Source of the DNA: Halanaerobium salsuginis | Lineage (GTDB): Bacteria; Bacillota; Halanaerobiia; Halanaerobiales; Halanaerobiaceae | Reading direction: 5' to 3' | NCBI RefSeq assembly: GCF_900114545.1 | Contig: NZ_FOTI01000004.1 | Span: 1 to 64,000, forward strand | Length of the DNA stretch: 64,000 nt | Shown: positions 37,433-47,172 of the stretch, one piece after another | Layout of the letters: each line of letters begins with the position of its first letter | Numbering within the stretch: the stretch's first letter is position 1 | Position numbers and translations under genes: made by a program | The notes under the pieces: generated by a model | The model's input: only the letters and a program-made list of their open reading frames with translations | The model's database searches: none | Told to the model about the DNA's origin: nothing

Positions 37433-37792
37433 AAAATTATAATTAACTACCAATATAGATATAATAAAATAATTAATATTCTAGATAATTATAAACAGGA
37501 TCCCGCAGGGGTCCTGTTTTTTTATTTATTAAATTATTAGTTTTAGTAAAATAATTTTAAATAGCCGAAAAGAGCAGGAAAAAAGAGGATAATCAGCTTA
37601 AAACTGACTGCAGGTCAAATTTGTTAAAAACAGCTGATTTACTTTTTGCTAATAATAAACGATAATAGTTATTATTAAATATAAACTTAAGTAAAATAGT
37701 CAAGATTAAAATTGCTGAGCTGAGTTAATTGGGGATGATCATTTTAGATGAGATGAATTTAAGAATTACCTAAAATAAAGGGGGAAATTTAG
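37433..37792 (+). other. Intergenic leader: terminator, sigma-28-like box and stem-loop before first chemoreceptor
   Basis: A terminator (AAACAGGA 37493-37500, TCCTGTTT 37512-37519, then Ts) ends the alcohol dehydrogenase unit. TAAA at 37547-37550, a 13-nt gap and GCCGAAAA at 37564-37571 weakly resemble a sigma-28 (motility) promoter; the spacing is short. AATCAGCT (37591-37598) pairs with AGCTGATT (37632-37639), enclosing a TGAC-TGCAG-GTCA hairpin, so the untranslated leader may be folded. No gene is seen. Confidence 0.4.
37493..37523 (+). terminator. Rho-independent terminator of the alcohol dehydrogenase gene
   Basis: An AAACAGGATCCC arm pairs with GGGGTCCTGTTT (one wobble pair) around a GCA loop, followed by Ts. 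Confidence 0.85.
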
Positions 37793-39502
37793 ATGAGATT
37801 AAGTAGATTATCTATTAAGTACAAAATTTTATTGATTGTAGTATTGGGAATAACTTTGTTAACTGCCGGTACTATTTTTAGAATTAGAGAAGTTGCGGTT
37901 GAAGAAGCTAAAAATACAGCAGCAGTCAAAGCAGCAGCTGACTTAGCTTTTGGCTATCAGGTAGTTGATCTTAAATATCCAGGAGCATGGCATCTGGAAA
38001 ATGGTCAGCTCTATAAAGGAGAAACTTTAATTAATGATAATAACCAATTGGTTGATAATATTTCGCAGCTTGCGAAAGGTGATATTGTAACTATTTTTGC
38101 TGATCGAAAAAGAGTAGCTACAACTGTAATTGAAAATGGCAGAAGAGCTGTAGGTACCAATGTTGATCAGAATGTAGCTGAGGTAGTTTTAAAAACAGGT
38201 GAGATTTTTAATGGTGAGGCAGATATTCTAGGAGCGCTTTATCAGACAGCTTATCAGCCAATTAGAAATTCTAATGGCGAAATAATTGGTATTTGGTCGG
38301 TAGCTACTTCGCTCGGTTTTGTTCAGCAACTAATCAGTGGTATTACAATTAATACAGCAATTTTTTCTCTTATTGCAACTATAATTTTAATCATTATCCT
38401 CCTCTTTTTTGTAGTTAGACTAATCAGACCACTTAATGATTTGAGTCAATATGCTGAAGAAATAGCAGCTGGTAATTTAAATCTGACGATTGCAGAAGCT
38501 TATCTAAAAAAAGAAGATGAAATTGGAACTTTAGCAGCTGCTTTTCAGAAAATGTTAATCAAATTAAGAACTGTAATTACTGAAATAACGACTACAGTAG
38601 AAGAACTTGGCAATTCCAGCCAGGATCTCACAGCAACTGGTGAAGAATTATCAGCCTCGGCTGATGAGGTAGGTAATTCAATTCAGCATATTGCATCTGG
38701 GGCAGAAGAACAGTCAGCTCAAGTGCAAGAGGTTACTTCTTTAATTGATACTCTAGCTGAAGATATTGATAAAATATCTGCCAATTCGCAGGAGATGGGA
38801 AAACAGTCACAGAATGTAGTGGAAAACATCAAAAGCGGTAATCAAGCCTTGACAAATTCAAAGCAGAGTTTTCAACAGGTAAGTGAAAATACCCGTGCCA
38901 CCTCAGCAGTGATAGATTCACTTGGGCAGTCTTCGGAAAAGATTGGTCAGATAGTAAATTTGATCAATGACATTGCTTCTCAGACTAATCTGCTGGCTTT
39001 AAATGCAGCAATAGAAGCAGCCCGGGCTGGGGAGGCTGGGCGGGGATTTAGTGTAGTAGCTGATGAGATTAGAACGTTAGCTGAACAGGCAGCTAAGGCA
39101 ACGGAAGATATCTCTCGTTTAATTATTTCTATTCAAAAAGATGTTAAGAATACAGTTAGTAAAATGAATCAAAATGAAGTTGAAGTTGACAATAGTGTGG
39201 CAGAAATAAATCGAACTGCTGATGTTTTTGTTGATGTTACCAGAGCAGCTGATAGTTTAAGCCAACTGATTTCAGCGATTGAAAGAGAAAGTATTAGTAT
39301 GAATCAAAATAGTGAAACTGCTCGTTCTGCTGTCGGAGAAATTGCAGTTGTAAGTGAAGAAGCAGCTCATAATGCAGAAGGTGTAGCAGCAGCCAGTATT
39401 GAACAATCTCATTCCACAAGAATAATTGCTGAATCTGCAGAAGCACTTGTTGAAACTGCTGGTAATTTAGCTGATTTAGTCAGGCAGTTTAAATTAAATT
39501 AA
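37793..39502 (+). CDS. Methyl-accepting chemotaxis protein (chemoreceptor 1)
   Basis: A 569-residue membrane receptor. First membrane segment at residues 9-28, then an extracytoplasmic single-Cache-type sensor domain (residues 30-180, with [19 protein letters not shown]), second membrane segment near 185-206, HAMP linker ([19 protein letters not shown]) and cytoplasmic signalling hairpin with the conserved tip [20 protein letters not shown] and [20 protein letters not shown]. The ligand is unknown; related Cache sensors detect small organic acids. It ends without a C-terminal pentapeptide tether. RBS is GGGGGAAA. A close paralogue lies 363 bp downstream. Confidence 0.92.
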   Translation: MRLSRLSIKYKILLIVVLGITLLTAGTIFRIREVAVEEAKNTAAVKAAADLAFGYQVVDLKYPGAWHLENGQLYKGETLINDNNQLVDNISQLAKGDIVTIFADRKRVATTVIENGRRAVGTNVDQNVAEVVLKTGEIFNGEADILGALYQTAYQPIRNSNGEIIGIWSVATSLGFVQQLISGITINTAIFSLIATIILIIILLFFVVRLIRPLNDLSQYAEEIAAGNLNLTIAEAYLKKEDEIGTLAAAFQKMLIKLRTVITEITTTVEELGNSSQDLTATGEELSASADEVGNSIQHIASGAEEQSAQVQEVTSLIDTLAEDIDKISANSQEMGKQSQNVVENIKSGNQALTNSKQSFQQVSENTRATSAVIDSLGQSSEKIGQIVNLINDIASQTNLLALNAAIEAARAGEAGRGFSVVADEIRTLAEQAAKATEDISRLIISIQKDVKNTVSKMNQNEVEVDNSVAEINRTADVFVDVTRAADSLSQLISAIERESISMNQNSETARSAVGEIAVVSEEAAHNAEGVAAASIEQSHSTRIIAESAEALVETAGNLADLVRQFKLN

Positions 39503-39508
39503 GTTTTG

Positions 39509-39576
39509 GGAAACACAGTTTTTAATTAAAATAAATTAAACTTTACCTGTTTAAAAAATTCTCCAACTGTGTTTCC
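39509..39576 (+). other. 12-bp inverted repeat with 44-nt loop between chemoreceptor genes
   Basis: GGAAACACAGTT (39509-39520) and AACTGTGTTTCC (39565-39576) are exact complements, just after the first chemoreceptor stop. The AT-rich loop has no internal stem I could find. Role unclear; it may act with the terminator at 39603 or as a 3' stabiliser. Confidence 0.5.
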
Positions 39577-39602
39577 TGAAAATTTTAATAGATACTATAT
39601 TT

Positions 39603-39637
39603 AACTGATTCCAATTGCAATTGGAATCAGTTTTTTT
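39603..39637 (+). terminator. Strong Rho-independent terminator
   Basis: A 30-bp perfect palindrome (AACTGATTCCAATTG and its complement) is followed by a run of Ts, ending the first chemoreceptor transcript. Confidence 0.9.
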
Positions 39638-39658
39638 AGCAAGATAATTATCAATATT

Positions 39659-39686
39659 TTGTCAAAAAATGTAGTTCAGTTATAAA
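39659..39686 (+). promoter_or_regulatory. Sigma-A promoter for the second chemoreceptor
   Basis: TTGTCA, a 16-nt spacer and TATAAA (39681-39686). It lies 180 bp before the start, leaving a long untranslated leader in which I see no further feature. No sigma-28-like box was found here. Confidence 0.5.
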
Positions 39687-39865
39687 TAGTAGTAAAAAAG
39701 AGTATTTTACAGTTAAAGATAAGTTAAACATGATTTTGACCGGCAAGTAGAGTTAATTTAATTAAAAAAATTACGATAATTATATTAGGTAGAGGGAAAT
39801 TGTTTGTTTTAATATGGGGGAGATTTAATCTAGTAATAAACTAAAAAATTAGGGGAGGAAGCTAA

Positions 39866-41578
39866 ATGTTAAAACTAAACAAACTGGCAATAAAATACAG
39901 AATATTGCTTATTGTAGTAATTGGACTGATACTGATGATTGGGCTAATTTTATTTCAGATTAGAAATGCGGCTATTAAAGAAGCTAAATCAGCAGCTTTA
40001 ATTAAAGCAGAATCTGATTTAAATACAGGTTATCGAATTCTTGATCTGGAATATCCCGGGGCCTGGCATCTGGAGGGGGAAAAACTATATAAAGGTAATA
40101 CTCTAATTAATGGTAATTATGAAATTACCGATCAAATTGGTGAGCTGACTCAGGGAAATACAGTAACTATTTTTGCTGAAGACACCAGAGTTGCTACCAA
40201 TGTCCAGCAAGATGGTCAACGGGCAGTCGGAACTAAAGTTTCTGCTCAGGTAGCTGAGCAGGTTTTAAATCAGGGCCAAAACTTTTATGGAGAAGCAAAT
40301 GTAGTTGGCAATCAATACCAAACAGCTTATATGCCGCTTCACAATTCAGATGGAGATATAGTTGGCATTTGGTATGTTGGGACTTCACTTGCTTTTGTAG
40401 ATAGTATGGTTAAAGGTGTTACCGGTATGACAACTATTTTTGCACTTTTAGCAGCTTTAGTTTTTGCGTTAATTGTTTTTATTACTGTTTTTAAATTGAC
40501 CCAGCCACTTAATGTTCTCAGTGATTATGCAGGTGAGATTGCTGCTGGTAATTTAATGATTGAAGTTAACCCCAAATATTTAAAACGTGAAGACGAGATT
40601 GGTGTGCTGGCCCAGGCTTTTGCAGATATGATAGCAAGTCTAAAAAATATAATTACTAATATTGAAGCAAGTGTGCAAGAATTAAGCAATTCCAGTCAGG
40701 ATTTAACTGCTACTGGAGAAGAATTAGCAGCTTCTGCTGATGAAGTTGGTAATGCAGTTCAACATATTGCTTCAGGGGCTGAAGAACAGTCAGCTCAGGT
40801 AGAAGAAGCTGCTTCAACAATGGAAAATCTGACAGCAGAGATTAGTCATTTAAGTCAGAATACTGATCAAATGACCGCACAGTCTAAGAATGTGTTAGAT
40901 AATATTATGAACGGTAATCAATCGCTGGTTGATTCTGAACAAAGTTTTAAAGAAGTAAGTAAAAATACAGAGTTAACTGTAGAAGTAATTGATTCATTAG
41001 GACAATCTTCTGAAAAAATCGGAGAAATCATCAATTTGATTAATAATATTGCTGCTCAAACTAACCTATTAGCTTTAAATGCTGCTATCGAAGCAGCTCG
41101 AGCTGGTGAAGCAGGACGGGGATTTAGTGTAGTAGCAGATGAAATTAGAGAATTAGCTGAACAGTCCAGCAGTGCTACTGAAGATATTGCAAAATTAATT
41201 GTTTCTATTCAACGAGATGTTAAAAATACAGTTCAAAAAATGGATATTAATAAAGAAAAAGTTGCTGCAAGTGTAGAAGAAATTAATCAAACAGCTGCTA
41301 TTTTTGCCCAGATAATGATTGCTTCCGAAGAATTAGAACGGATTGCAACCGAAATTGGGGAACAGGGTATGAGAATGGATGAGAGCAGCAAAACAGCCGG
41401 GGAAGCAGTACAAGAGATAGCATTAGTTAGTCAGGAAGCTGCTCAGAATGCAGAAGGGGTAGCAGCGGCAACTGAAGAACAGTCTAGTTCAACTAAAATG
41501 ATTGCAGAATCAGCTGAAGATCTAGTTAGAACTGCCAATGATCTGGCTGATTTAATTAAACAGTTTAAAGTTTCTTAA
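39866..41578 (+). CDS. Methyl-accepting chemotaxis protein (chemoreceptor 2)
   Basis: A 570-residue receptor with the same layout as its upstream paralogue: membrane segment at residues 10-28, Cache-type sensor ([19 protein letters not shown]), second membrane segment near 185-207, HAMP ([19 protein letters not shown]) and signalling hairpin ([33 protein letters not shown]). The sensor domain differs more than the signalling domain, consistent with a duplicated gene whose ligand range has shifted (inference). Ribosome site GGGGAGGAAG precedes the ATG. Confidence 0.92.
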   Translation: MLKLNKLAIKYRILLIVVIGLILMIGLILFQIRNAAIKEAKSAALIKAESDLNTGYRILDLEYPGAWHLEGEKLYKGNTLINGNYEITDQIGELTQGNTVTIFAEDTRVATNVQQDGQRAVGTKVSAQVAEQVLNQGQNFYGEANVVGNQYQTAYMPLHNSDGDIVGIWYVGTSLAFVDSMVKGVTGMTTIFALLAALVFALIVFITVFKLTQPLNVLSDYAGEIAAGNLMIEVNPKYLKREDEIGVLAQAFADMIASLKNIITNIEASVQELSNSSQDLTATGEELAASADEVGNAVQHIASGAEEQSAQVEEAASTMENLTAEISHLSQNTDQMTAQSKNVLDNIMNGNQSLVDSEQSFKEVSKNTELTVEVIDSLGQSSEKIGEIINLINNIAAQTNLLALNAAIEAARAGEAGRGFSVVADEIRELAEQSSSATEDIAKLIVSIQRDVKNTVQKMDINKEKVAASVEEINQTAAIFAQIMIASEELERIATEIGEQGMRMDESSKTAGEAVQEIALVSQEAAQNAEGVAAATEEQSSSTKMIAESAEDLVRTANDLADLIKQFKVS

Positions 41579-41677
41579 ATAAAATTAAAAAAGCCAAAAA
41601 AGGCTAAAAAGCAGAGAAAAATAGATTTAATTTGATCTAACTGTTCTTAAAAGCTCAAAATGACTCTAAATAAGATT

Positions 41678-41703
41678 TAATAAAATGGCTGCTCTCCCGA
41701 TAT
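41678..41703 (+). promoter_or_regulatory. Possible sigma-28 promoter of flgM
   Basis: TAAT (41678-41681), a 14-nt gap and CCCGATAT (41696-41703) resemble the motility sigma factor consensus TAAA-N14/15-GCCGATAT with two changes. Sigma-28 control of flgM is common. If real, transcription would start near 41710, inside the hairpin loop described next. Confidence 0.45.
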
Positions 41704-41753
41704 TAATAGCAGAAAGTAAAAGTAAGTGAGTTTTTTAAGGAGGGAGCAGCCAT
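41685..41753 (+). promoter_or_regulatory. Hairpin covering the flgM start codon
   Basis: ATGGCTGCTC (41685-41694) is the exact complement of GAGCAGCCAT (41744-41753), which includes the first two bases of the flgM start codon and touches the AAGGAGGG ribosome site; a bulged T allows two more pairs into that site. The loop is about 49 nt. Readthrough transcripts from upstream would carry both arms and hide the start; transcripts from the possible sigma-28 promoter would lack the left arm. Confidence 0.5.
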
Positions 41754-42021
41754 GAAGATTAATGGAATTCCAACAGGAAAAATAGATCAATATTATAAAA
41801 AAATGCAGCAGCATCAGGCAGCACAGCAGAGTGAAAGTAAAGATGATAGTACTAAAATCTCTGCCAGGGCAAAAATAATCATGACTGCTAGAGCTGAACT
41901 TAAAAATATTGCTGAGCCTGGTAGTGAAAAAATAGCTAATTTAAAAGCTGAACTTAAAAATGGTAGTTATCAGGTTGATAGTCAGCAGATTTCAGCTAAG
42001 ATTTTAAAAAAATTTAAGTAG
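41752..42021 (+). CDS. flgM: Anti-sigma-28 factor FlgM
   Basis: An 89-residue small protein that binds the motility sigma factor until the hook is complete, then is exported. The C-terminal sigma-binding part fits FlgM (SEKIANLKAELKNGSYQVDSQQISAKILKKF). The N-terminal half is polar and probably unfolded. AAGGAGGG lies 7 nt before the ATG. First gene of flgM-flgN-flgK-flgL. Confidence 0.85.
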   Translation: MKINGIPTGKIDQYYKKMQQHQAAQQSESKDDSTKISARAKIIMTARAELKNIAEPGSEKIANLKAELKNGSYQVDSQQISAKILKKFK

Positions 42022-42032
42022 GTGTTAAGTAA

Positions 42033-42533
42033 ATGAATGGAGCTTTAAAAAAAGATTTACTAAATATCCTGGCCCGGGAAAAAGAACTTTATCAGAGATT
42101 GTTTTCAATAGCTGAAACTAAAAAACAGGCTTTAATTGATAATGACTTAAATCAGATAGTGAAAACAGTTGAATCTGATCGAGAAGTAATTAAAGAAATT
42201 GAAGCAGCCGAAGCAGAGCGCAAGGCTAAAATAGAACTGATTAAAACTGAGTTTGAGCTGGAACTGAGTAAAGATTCCTACAGTGAGTTAATTGCTCATC
42301 TGCCAGCTGACTGGAAAAATGACTTAGAGCCTTTAAGAGCAGATTTAGTTGAACTAACAGATCAATTTCAGCAGCTGAATCATCAAAATGAACTGCTTTT
42401 AAAACAGGCATTAGAATTAAATAAACTATCTTTTGAAACTATTATGCAGAAAATTAAAGATCAAGATTCGACCTATTCACAGCAGGATAAAAACAAAAAA
42501 GAACAGCCAAGAATTATCAATAGACAAGGATAA
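42033..42533 (+). CDS. flgN: Flagellar export chaperone FlgN
   Basis: A 166-residue, strongly helical, charged protein matching FlgN in size, composition and position between flgM and flgK. FlgN binds FlgK and FlgL in the cytoplasm and delivers them for export. The polar C-terminal tail (DQDSTYSQQDKNKKEQPR) is likely disordered. It begins 11 bp after flgM. No short motif is decisive, so context carries much of the call. Confidence 0.78.
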   Translation: MNGALKKDLLNILAREKELYQRLFSIAETKKQALIDNDLNQIVKTVESDREVIKEIEAAEAERKAKIELIKTEFELELSKDSYSELIAHLPADWKNDLEPLRADLVELTDQFQQLNHQNELLLKQALELNKLSFETIMQKIKDQDSTYSQQDKNKKEQPRIINRQG

Positions 42534-42546
42534 AGGTGGGAATCAG

Positions 42547-44229
42547 ATGAGTAATATCTTTAGTGGTTTAAATATTGGCCTGCGGGCACTGGAAACACAG
42601 CGTAAATCCTTAGATGTAACAGGCCATAATATTGCCAATGCTAATAATACAAGTTATAACAAACAGCGTGCGATTCACAAAGCTTCTACTCCCTATACCA
42701 GCCCGGCTCTGACCAATAGTAACTCAGCAGGTCAGATGGGAACTGGTGTTGAAATTTCTCAAATAGAGCGAGTTAAAGATCAATTTATTAATGCTCAGAT
42801 TTTTAAAGAAAATCAGGGGGCAGGTTATTGGGAAGAACTACAGAGAGGTTTGGAAAAAGTTGAGTATATCTTCAATGAACCTTCTGAATCAGGAGTAGAT
42901 ACAGCAATTAATGAATTCTGGAATTCACTGCAAGATTTAAGTAATAATCCTTCTGATAGTGCAGCCCGCAACATGGTCAGAGAAAATGCCTATAATTTAA
43001 TAGATTCAATGCAGAGTGTGGAAAATCAACTGCTTGATTATAAAGAAAGTATTAATGATAATTTAACTAATGCGGTTACAGATGTTAATGAACTATCAGC
43101 TAAAATAGCTAATTTAAATAAACAGATAGTATCGGTTAAGGGAAGTGGACAAAATCCTAATGATTTAATGGATGAACGCGATGCCCTTTATAAAGAAATG
43201 AACCAATTAATTAATGTCCAGGGGAGAGAAGATGCTCAGGGTAATCTGATTGTCTCGACTAATGGTTTACAGCTGGTTAATGGCTCAGATGCTTATGATC
43301 TTGAAGTTGTACCGGGTGAACCTGGTAAATTCAATGCCAGTATTATTCACAGTCGAACTAAAACTGAAATTGAACCTACTAATGGTAAAATGGCAGCCTG
43401 GTTAGAAATGAGAGATGAAAAATTAGATTTTTATAAAGGACGCCTTAATAAGATGGCTGCAACAATGGTGGAAGAATTTAATCAACAGCATCAGGCAGGT
43501 TATGATTTAAACGGTGATCAGGGGGCAAAGTTCTTTAAAGATATTAATCCCAATAGTACTAAAAGTGCAGTTGCTCAACTTGCTTTAACTGACGAAATTG
43601 CTGATGTAGCAACCGGTCTCGATAAGATTGCGGCTGGAAATGGTAGTGAATCCGACTCAGTAGTTAAAGTAAATACACTCGGTAATTCTCTAAATGGCAA
43701 TTATGAAGTCGATGTTGTGCCAAATGGCAGTCAATATGACTTAATAGTTACTAATCCTGAAACTGGTAATACAACTACAGCTACAGTAGCACTGGGCGAT
43801 AAAGTTGGCTTTACTATTGGAGCTAACGGTGACCTGACAGTTAATAACAGCAGTCCCGAGTTTGAACTTACAGCTCAAGGTGAAGGAGATTCTGAAGTAA
43901 GCCTGGAGTACAATAATGGTAGTGGAGCTAATGCTAATCAGCTGGCTAATCTTTTTGACAAAGGTGAAATAATAGAAGGAACATCAATTGAAAGTTATTT
44001 CCGGACAATTGTTACCTCAGTTGGAGCAGAGTCAAGTCGGGCCCAAAAGATGCAGGACAATCAAGACGTTGTTTTAAAACAGTTAGAAACTCTCGACCGC
44101 AGTGTTTCTGGTGTTTCGCTGGACGAAGAAATGGCTAACTTGATTAAGTATCAGCAGTCTTATGCAGCAGCAGCTAAATATATTACTAAAACAGATCAAT
44201 TATTAGAAACACTAATGACTATAGTCTAA
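42547..44229 (+). CDS. flgK: Flagellar hook-associated protein 1
   Basis: A 560-residue protein joining the hook to the filament. The N-terminus (SNIFSGLNIGLRALETQRKSLDVTGHNIANANNTSYNKQ) and C-terminus (SGVSLDEEMANLIKYQQSYAAAAKYITKTDQLLETLM) are the paired helices of rod/hook/HAP proteins. ATG 42547 is chosen for the AAGGTGGG site 6 nt upstream; a longer frame would overlap flgN. Exported by the flagellar secretion system without a signal peptide. Confidence 0.93.
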   Translation: MSNIFSGLNIGLRALETQRKSLDVTGHNIANANNTSYNKQRAIHKASTPYTSPALTNSNSAGQMGTGVEISQIERVKDQFINAQIFKENQGAGYWEELQRGLEKVEYIFNEPSESGVDTAINEFWNSLQDLSNNPSDSAARNMVRENAYNLIDSMQSVENQLLDYKESINDNLTNAVTDVNELSAKIANLNKQIVSVKGSGQNPNDLMDERDALYKEMNQLINVQGREDAQGNLIVSTNGLQLVNGSDAYDLEVVPGEPGKFNASIIHSRTKTEIEPTNGKMAAWLEMRDEKLDFYKGRLNKMAATMVEEFNQQHQAGYDLNGDQGAKFFKDINPNSTKSAVAQLALTDEIADVATGLDKIAAGNGSESDSVVKVNTLGNSLNGNYEVDVVPNGSQYDLIVTNPETGNTTTATVALGDKVGFTIGANGDLTVNNSSPEFELTAQGEGDSEVSLEYNNGSGANANQLANLFDKGEIIEGTSIESYFRTIVTSVGAESSRAQKMQDNQDVVLKQLETLDRSVSGVSLDEEMANLIKYQQSYAAAAKYITKTDQLLETLMTIV

Positions 44230-44248
44230 GCCGATAGGAGTGAATGCA

Positions 44249-45142
44249 ATGCGAGTTACTAATTCAATGATGATCAGAAATATGCTGGATCATCTCGAAA
44301 CTAATATGGGAGATCTTAACGATTTAAATGAACAGCTCAGTTCAGGCAAAGTTTTCCAGATGCCATCTGATGCTCCAATTAAAGTTTCAGATAGCATGAA
44401 TTACAAATCACAGTTAAACCGGAACGAGCAGTTTCAGCGCAATGTTGGTCAGACTGAAAACTGGTTAAATACTACAGAGAGCGCTCTGAAAAGTGGAACT
44501 GAAGTAATTCAAAGAGCAAGAGAATTAACAATTAAAACTGCTAATGATTCTTTGACTTCTGGTGATCGAAAAATGGTGGCAAAAGAAATGAAAGAATTAA
44601 GAGATGAGTTAATAGATATTTCTAATGCTAAACTTGGTGATAGTTATATTTTTTCAGGTCAAAAAACAGATGCAAAACCTTTTGAAGTTGTTGATAATGG
44701 CATTGATAATTATGTGAAGTATAATGGAGATACAAGTAAGGTAGCCAGAAGATTAAATGAAAATGTAGAGATGGATATTAATCTTAATGGGCATGAGGTT
44801 TTTAAAGATGAAATAGAGAGCATTAATAAAATATATACTCAACTAGAAGATGAGAGTATTTCAGGTGAGGATATAGGTAATAACTTATCTGAAATGGATG
44901 ATTCAATTAATAAATATGCTGAGTTAAGAGCAGAAGTTGGTGGAAAACTTCAGCGGACTGGAAATGTTATTGATAGATTAGAAGCGAATGAAATTCATAT
45001 AAAAAGCTTAAAGTCTAAAAATGAAGATGCTGATCTAGCAGAAGTAATTACTAATTTAAAAATGGAAGAAACAGTTTATAGGGCTTCCTTAGCCTCTGGC
45101 TCAAGAATTATGCAGCAGTCTTTAGTAGACTTTATTAGATAA
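44249..45142 (+). CDS. flgL: Flagellar hook-associated protein 3
   Basis: A 297-residue second junction protein between hook and filament, flagellin-like at both ends (MRVTNSMMIRNMLDHLETNMGDLNDLNEQLSSGK; ETVYRASLASGSRIMQQSLVDFIR). ATG 44249 is preferred: TAGGAGTG ends 7 nt upstream, whereas the earlier in-frame GTG at 44240 is part of that ribosome site. Usual length. Confidence 0.92.
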   Translation: MRVTNSMMIRNMLDHLETNMGDLNDLNEQLSSGKVFQMPSDAPIKVSDSMNYKSQLNRNEQFQRNVGQTENWLNTTESALKSGTEVIQRARELTIKTANDSLTSGDRKMVAKEMKELRDELIDISNAKLGDSYIFSGQKTDAKPFEVVDNGIDNYVKYNGDTSKVARRLNENVEMDINLNGHEVFKDEIESINKIYTQLEDESISGEDIGNNLSEMDDSINKYAELRAEVGGKLQRTGNVIDRLEANEIHIKSLKSKNEDADLAEVITNLKMEETVYRASLASGSRIMQQSLVDFIR

Positions 45143-45332
45143 AAGTCATAATTTTAGTGGCTTTTATAACTATGGTTTAAAGATGACCATAGTTGTAATG
45201 GTTACTAAAACACCGTTGCTGGCAACACTATCGGCCGAAGTGTTGCTGCGGAGGTGCTCATATAACCAAAACAAATTAGAACAACTGGCAAGGATGCCAG
45301 GAACAACACAAAATTTCAAGGAGGAATAAAAA
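45143..45332 (+). promoter_or_regulatory. Flagellin mRNA leader with three hairpins and two CsrA-like sites
   Basis: Hairpin A: ACTATGGT (45169-45176) with ACCATAGT (45186-45193). Hairpin B: GCAACACT (45222-45229) with AGTGTTGC (45239-45246); its loop holds the self-complementary TCGGCCGA. Hairpin C: CTGGCA-AGGA-TGCCAG (45285-45300), presenting GGA in a 4-nt loop; CAAGGATG within it matches the CsrA-binding consensus. A second site, CAAGGAGG (45317-45324), is the ribosome site itself. This copies the two-site layout by which CsrA represses flagellin (hag) translation in B. subtilis. I found no clear promoter between flgL and flagellin. Confidence 0.6.
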
Positions 45333-46694
45333 ATGAGAATTAACACAAATGTAGCTGCGTTGAATTCATACAACCAGCTAAAAAACACACAGGGTAACTT
45401 ACAAAAGTCTTTACAAAGATTGTCCTCAGGTAAAAGAATTAATGGTGCTGCTGACGATGCTGCTGGTCTTGCAATTAGCGAAAAGATGAATGCACAGACA
45501 AGAGGTCTTGCTCAGGCACAGAGAAACGCTCAGGATGGTATCTCAATGATTCAGACTGCTGAGGGTGCTCTTAAAGAAACTCATTCAATTCTACAGCGAA
45601 TGAGAGAATTATCAGTTCAGGCTGCTAATGATACTAATACATCTGATGATCGTGCTGAAATTCAAAAAGAAATTTCTCAATTAACTAGTGAAATTGATCG
45701 TATTTCAAATACTACTGAATTTAACACAAAGTCTTTATTAAACGGTGATTTATCTTTTGAGTCTACACTTACTGCAGGTTCAACTAATATTTCAGAAGCA
45801 GAAGCTGTAGATAATTCCTTAACCACACAAACTTATGGTATAGAAACAACTTCTGTAAGTAGGACTACTGCTAATGTAACTGGAAAAGCAAGTGATGGAG
45901 TTAGTATTGCTGCAACAAATAGTGCTGAATTAGGCGAAAATACAGTTAAGCTTGAATCTGCTACCGATGGCACATCAGCTTTTGATGCGGTTCTTTATGA
46001 TGCAGAAGGTAATGAACTTGCTAGAAATATTAATCAATCAGCAGGTGCCACAGCGACTGTTGGTGGTGTTACAATTGATAATACTGGTGATGGAACAAAT
46101 TATGCTCAGGGAGATGAAGTAACATTTGATGCTCAAATGACAGCAACATTTGAAGTTACTGATCAAGCTGGTGACACTGTTGGTAATACTGTAACTGTAA
46201 CAGATGATACAAGTGGTGAAGTAAATGTTGGTGGATTTAAACTTTCATTTGATGCCGAATTAGCTGCAGCTGCAGATGCAACAATTGATTTTGATGATGA
46301 AAAGGCTGCGAGATTTCAAATAGGTGCTAATTCAGGTCAGGCTACTAAAATGTCAGTTTCCGATATGTCTGCTTCAGCTCTTCAAATTGATAATTTAGAC
46401 CTTACAGATCAAAGTGGAGCATCTTCTGCAATAAACACACTTGATGATGCAATAAAATATGTTTCTGCAGAGCGTTCTAAACTAGGTGCAGCACAAAATA
46501 GATTAGATCACACAATCAATAATCTGAATACTGCTGAAGAGAATTTAACAGCTGCTGAATCCAGAATATCTGATGTTGATATGGCTAAAGAGATGATGAG
46601 CTTTACTAAATCTCAGATCTTAAGTCAGGCTGGTACTGCTATGATGGCTCAGGCTAATCAGTTACCACAGGGAGTACTACAGTTACTCGGTTAA
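45333..46694 (+). CDS. hag: Flagellin
   Basis: A 453-residue filament subunit. Conserved D0/D1 halves lie at both ends: residues 1-140 ([36 protein letters not shown]) and about 365-453 ([30 protein letters not shown], then [14 protein letters not shown]). The middle, residues 150-360, is a surface-exposed variable region rich in D, T, S, G and A and very poor in K/R, an acidic profile suited to salty surroundings (inference). Longer than the 304-residue B. subtilis flagellin. Exported without a signal peptide; its own terminator follows. Confidence 0.95.
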   Translation: MRINTNVAALNSYNQLKNTQGNLQKSLQRLSSGKRINGAADDAAGLAISEKMNAQTRGLAQAQRNAQDGISMIQTAEGALKETHSILQRMRELSVQAANDTNTSDDRAEIQKEISQLTSEIDRISNTTEFNTKSLLNGDLSFESTLTAGSTNISEAEAVDNSLTTQTYGIETTSVSRTTANVTGKASDGVSIAATNSAELGENTVKLESATDGTSAFDAVLYDAEGNELARNINQSAGATATVGGVTIDNTGDGTNYAQGDEVTFDAQMTATFEVTDQAGDTVGNTVTVTDDTSGEVNVGGFKLSFDAELAAAADATIDFDDEKAARFQIGANSGQATKMSVSDMSASALQIDNLDLTDQSGASSAINTLDDAIKYVSAERSKLGAAQNRLDHTINNLNTAEENLTAAESRISDVDMAKEMMSFTKSQILSQAGTAMMAQANQLPQGVLQLLG

Positions 46695-46733
46695 TTTCTT
46701 GAAGAGAATAATATAGATATAAACTAACAATTA

Positions 46734-46763
46734 AGCCGGCCGGTTTTCCGGCTGGCTTTTTTT
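46734..46763 (+). terminator. Rho-independent terminator after flagellin
   Basis: AGCCGGCCGG and CCGGCTGGCT (one wobble) flank a TTTT loop, followed by seven Ts. Confidence 0.9.
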
Positions 46764-46784
46764 AAAGAAAGGGTGGAAGCTATT

Positions 46785-47156
46785 ATGAAAGTAGATAGTG
46801 TTGAATCTCTTTCCAACCGTCAGATTCATAATAACAACAGCAATAATCAAAACACTAGAGTTAATAGAAATAATAATAGTGATCGCAAGCCTGAATCTCT
46901 TCGAGAAAAACAGCAATATTCAGAACAAGACCTTGAAGATGAAGTCAGAGAATCAGTTAAAGATGTAAACGAAATAGTAGATAAAGTTAAAGAAGGGCTT
47001 TCCTTTCAGATTCATGAAGATACAGAAAAGATGATGGTTAAGGTAGTTGATTTAAATACAGATGAAGTAATTAAAGAACTGCCACCAGAAGAGATGCTTG
47101 ATTTACAAGCAAGAATTCATGAAATGGTAGGAATCCTGATAAATGAGACGGTTTAG
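46785..47156 (+). CDS. flaG: FlaG-family flagellar protein
   Basis: A 123-residue protein with an asparagine-rich, disordered N-terminal half and the FlaG domain at the C-terminus (LSFQIHEDTEKMMVKVVDLNTDEVIKELPPEEMLDLQARIHEMVGILINETV). FlaG proteins affect filament length or assembly; mechanism unclear. ATG 46785 is chosen for AAAGGGTGG about 9 nt upstream; an in-frame GTG at 46773 overlaps that site. Forms an operon with fliD, 16 bp downstream. Confidence 0.85.
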   Translation: MKVDSVESLSNRQIHNNNSNNQNTRVNRNNNSDRKPESLREKQQYSEQDLEDEVRESVKDVNEIVDKVKEGLSFQIHEDTEKMMVKVVDLNTDEVIKELPPEEMLDLQARIHEMVGILINETV

Positions 47157-47172
47157 AAAGAAGGTGTTATAA

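Noticed and set aside
41685-41729. 14-codon upstream reading frame (MAALPILIAESKSK) before flgM
   Set aside because: No ribosome site precedes it; the start coincides with the hairpin arm that mirrors the flgM start, which explains the ATG.
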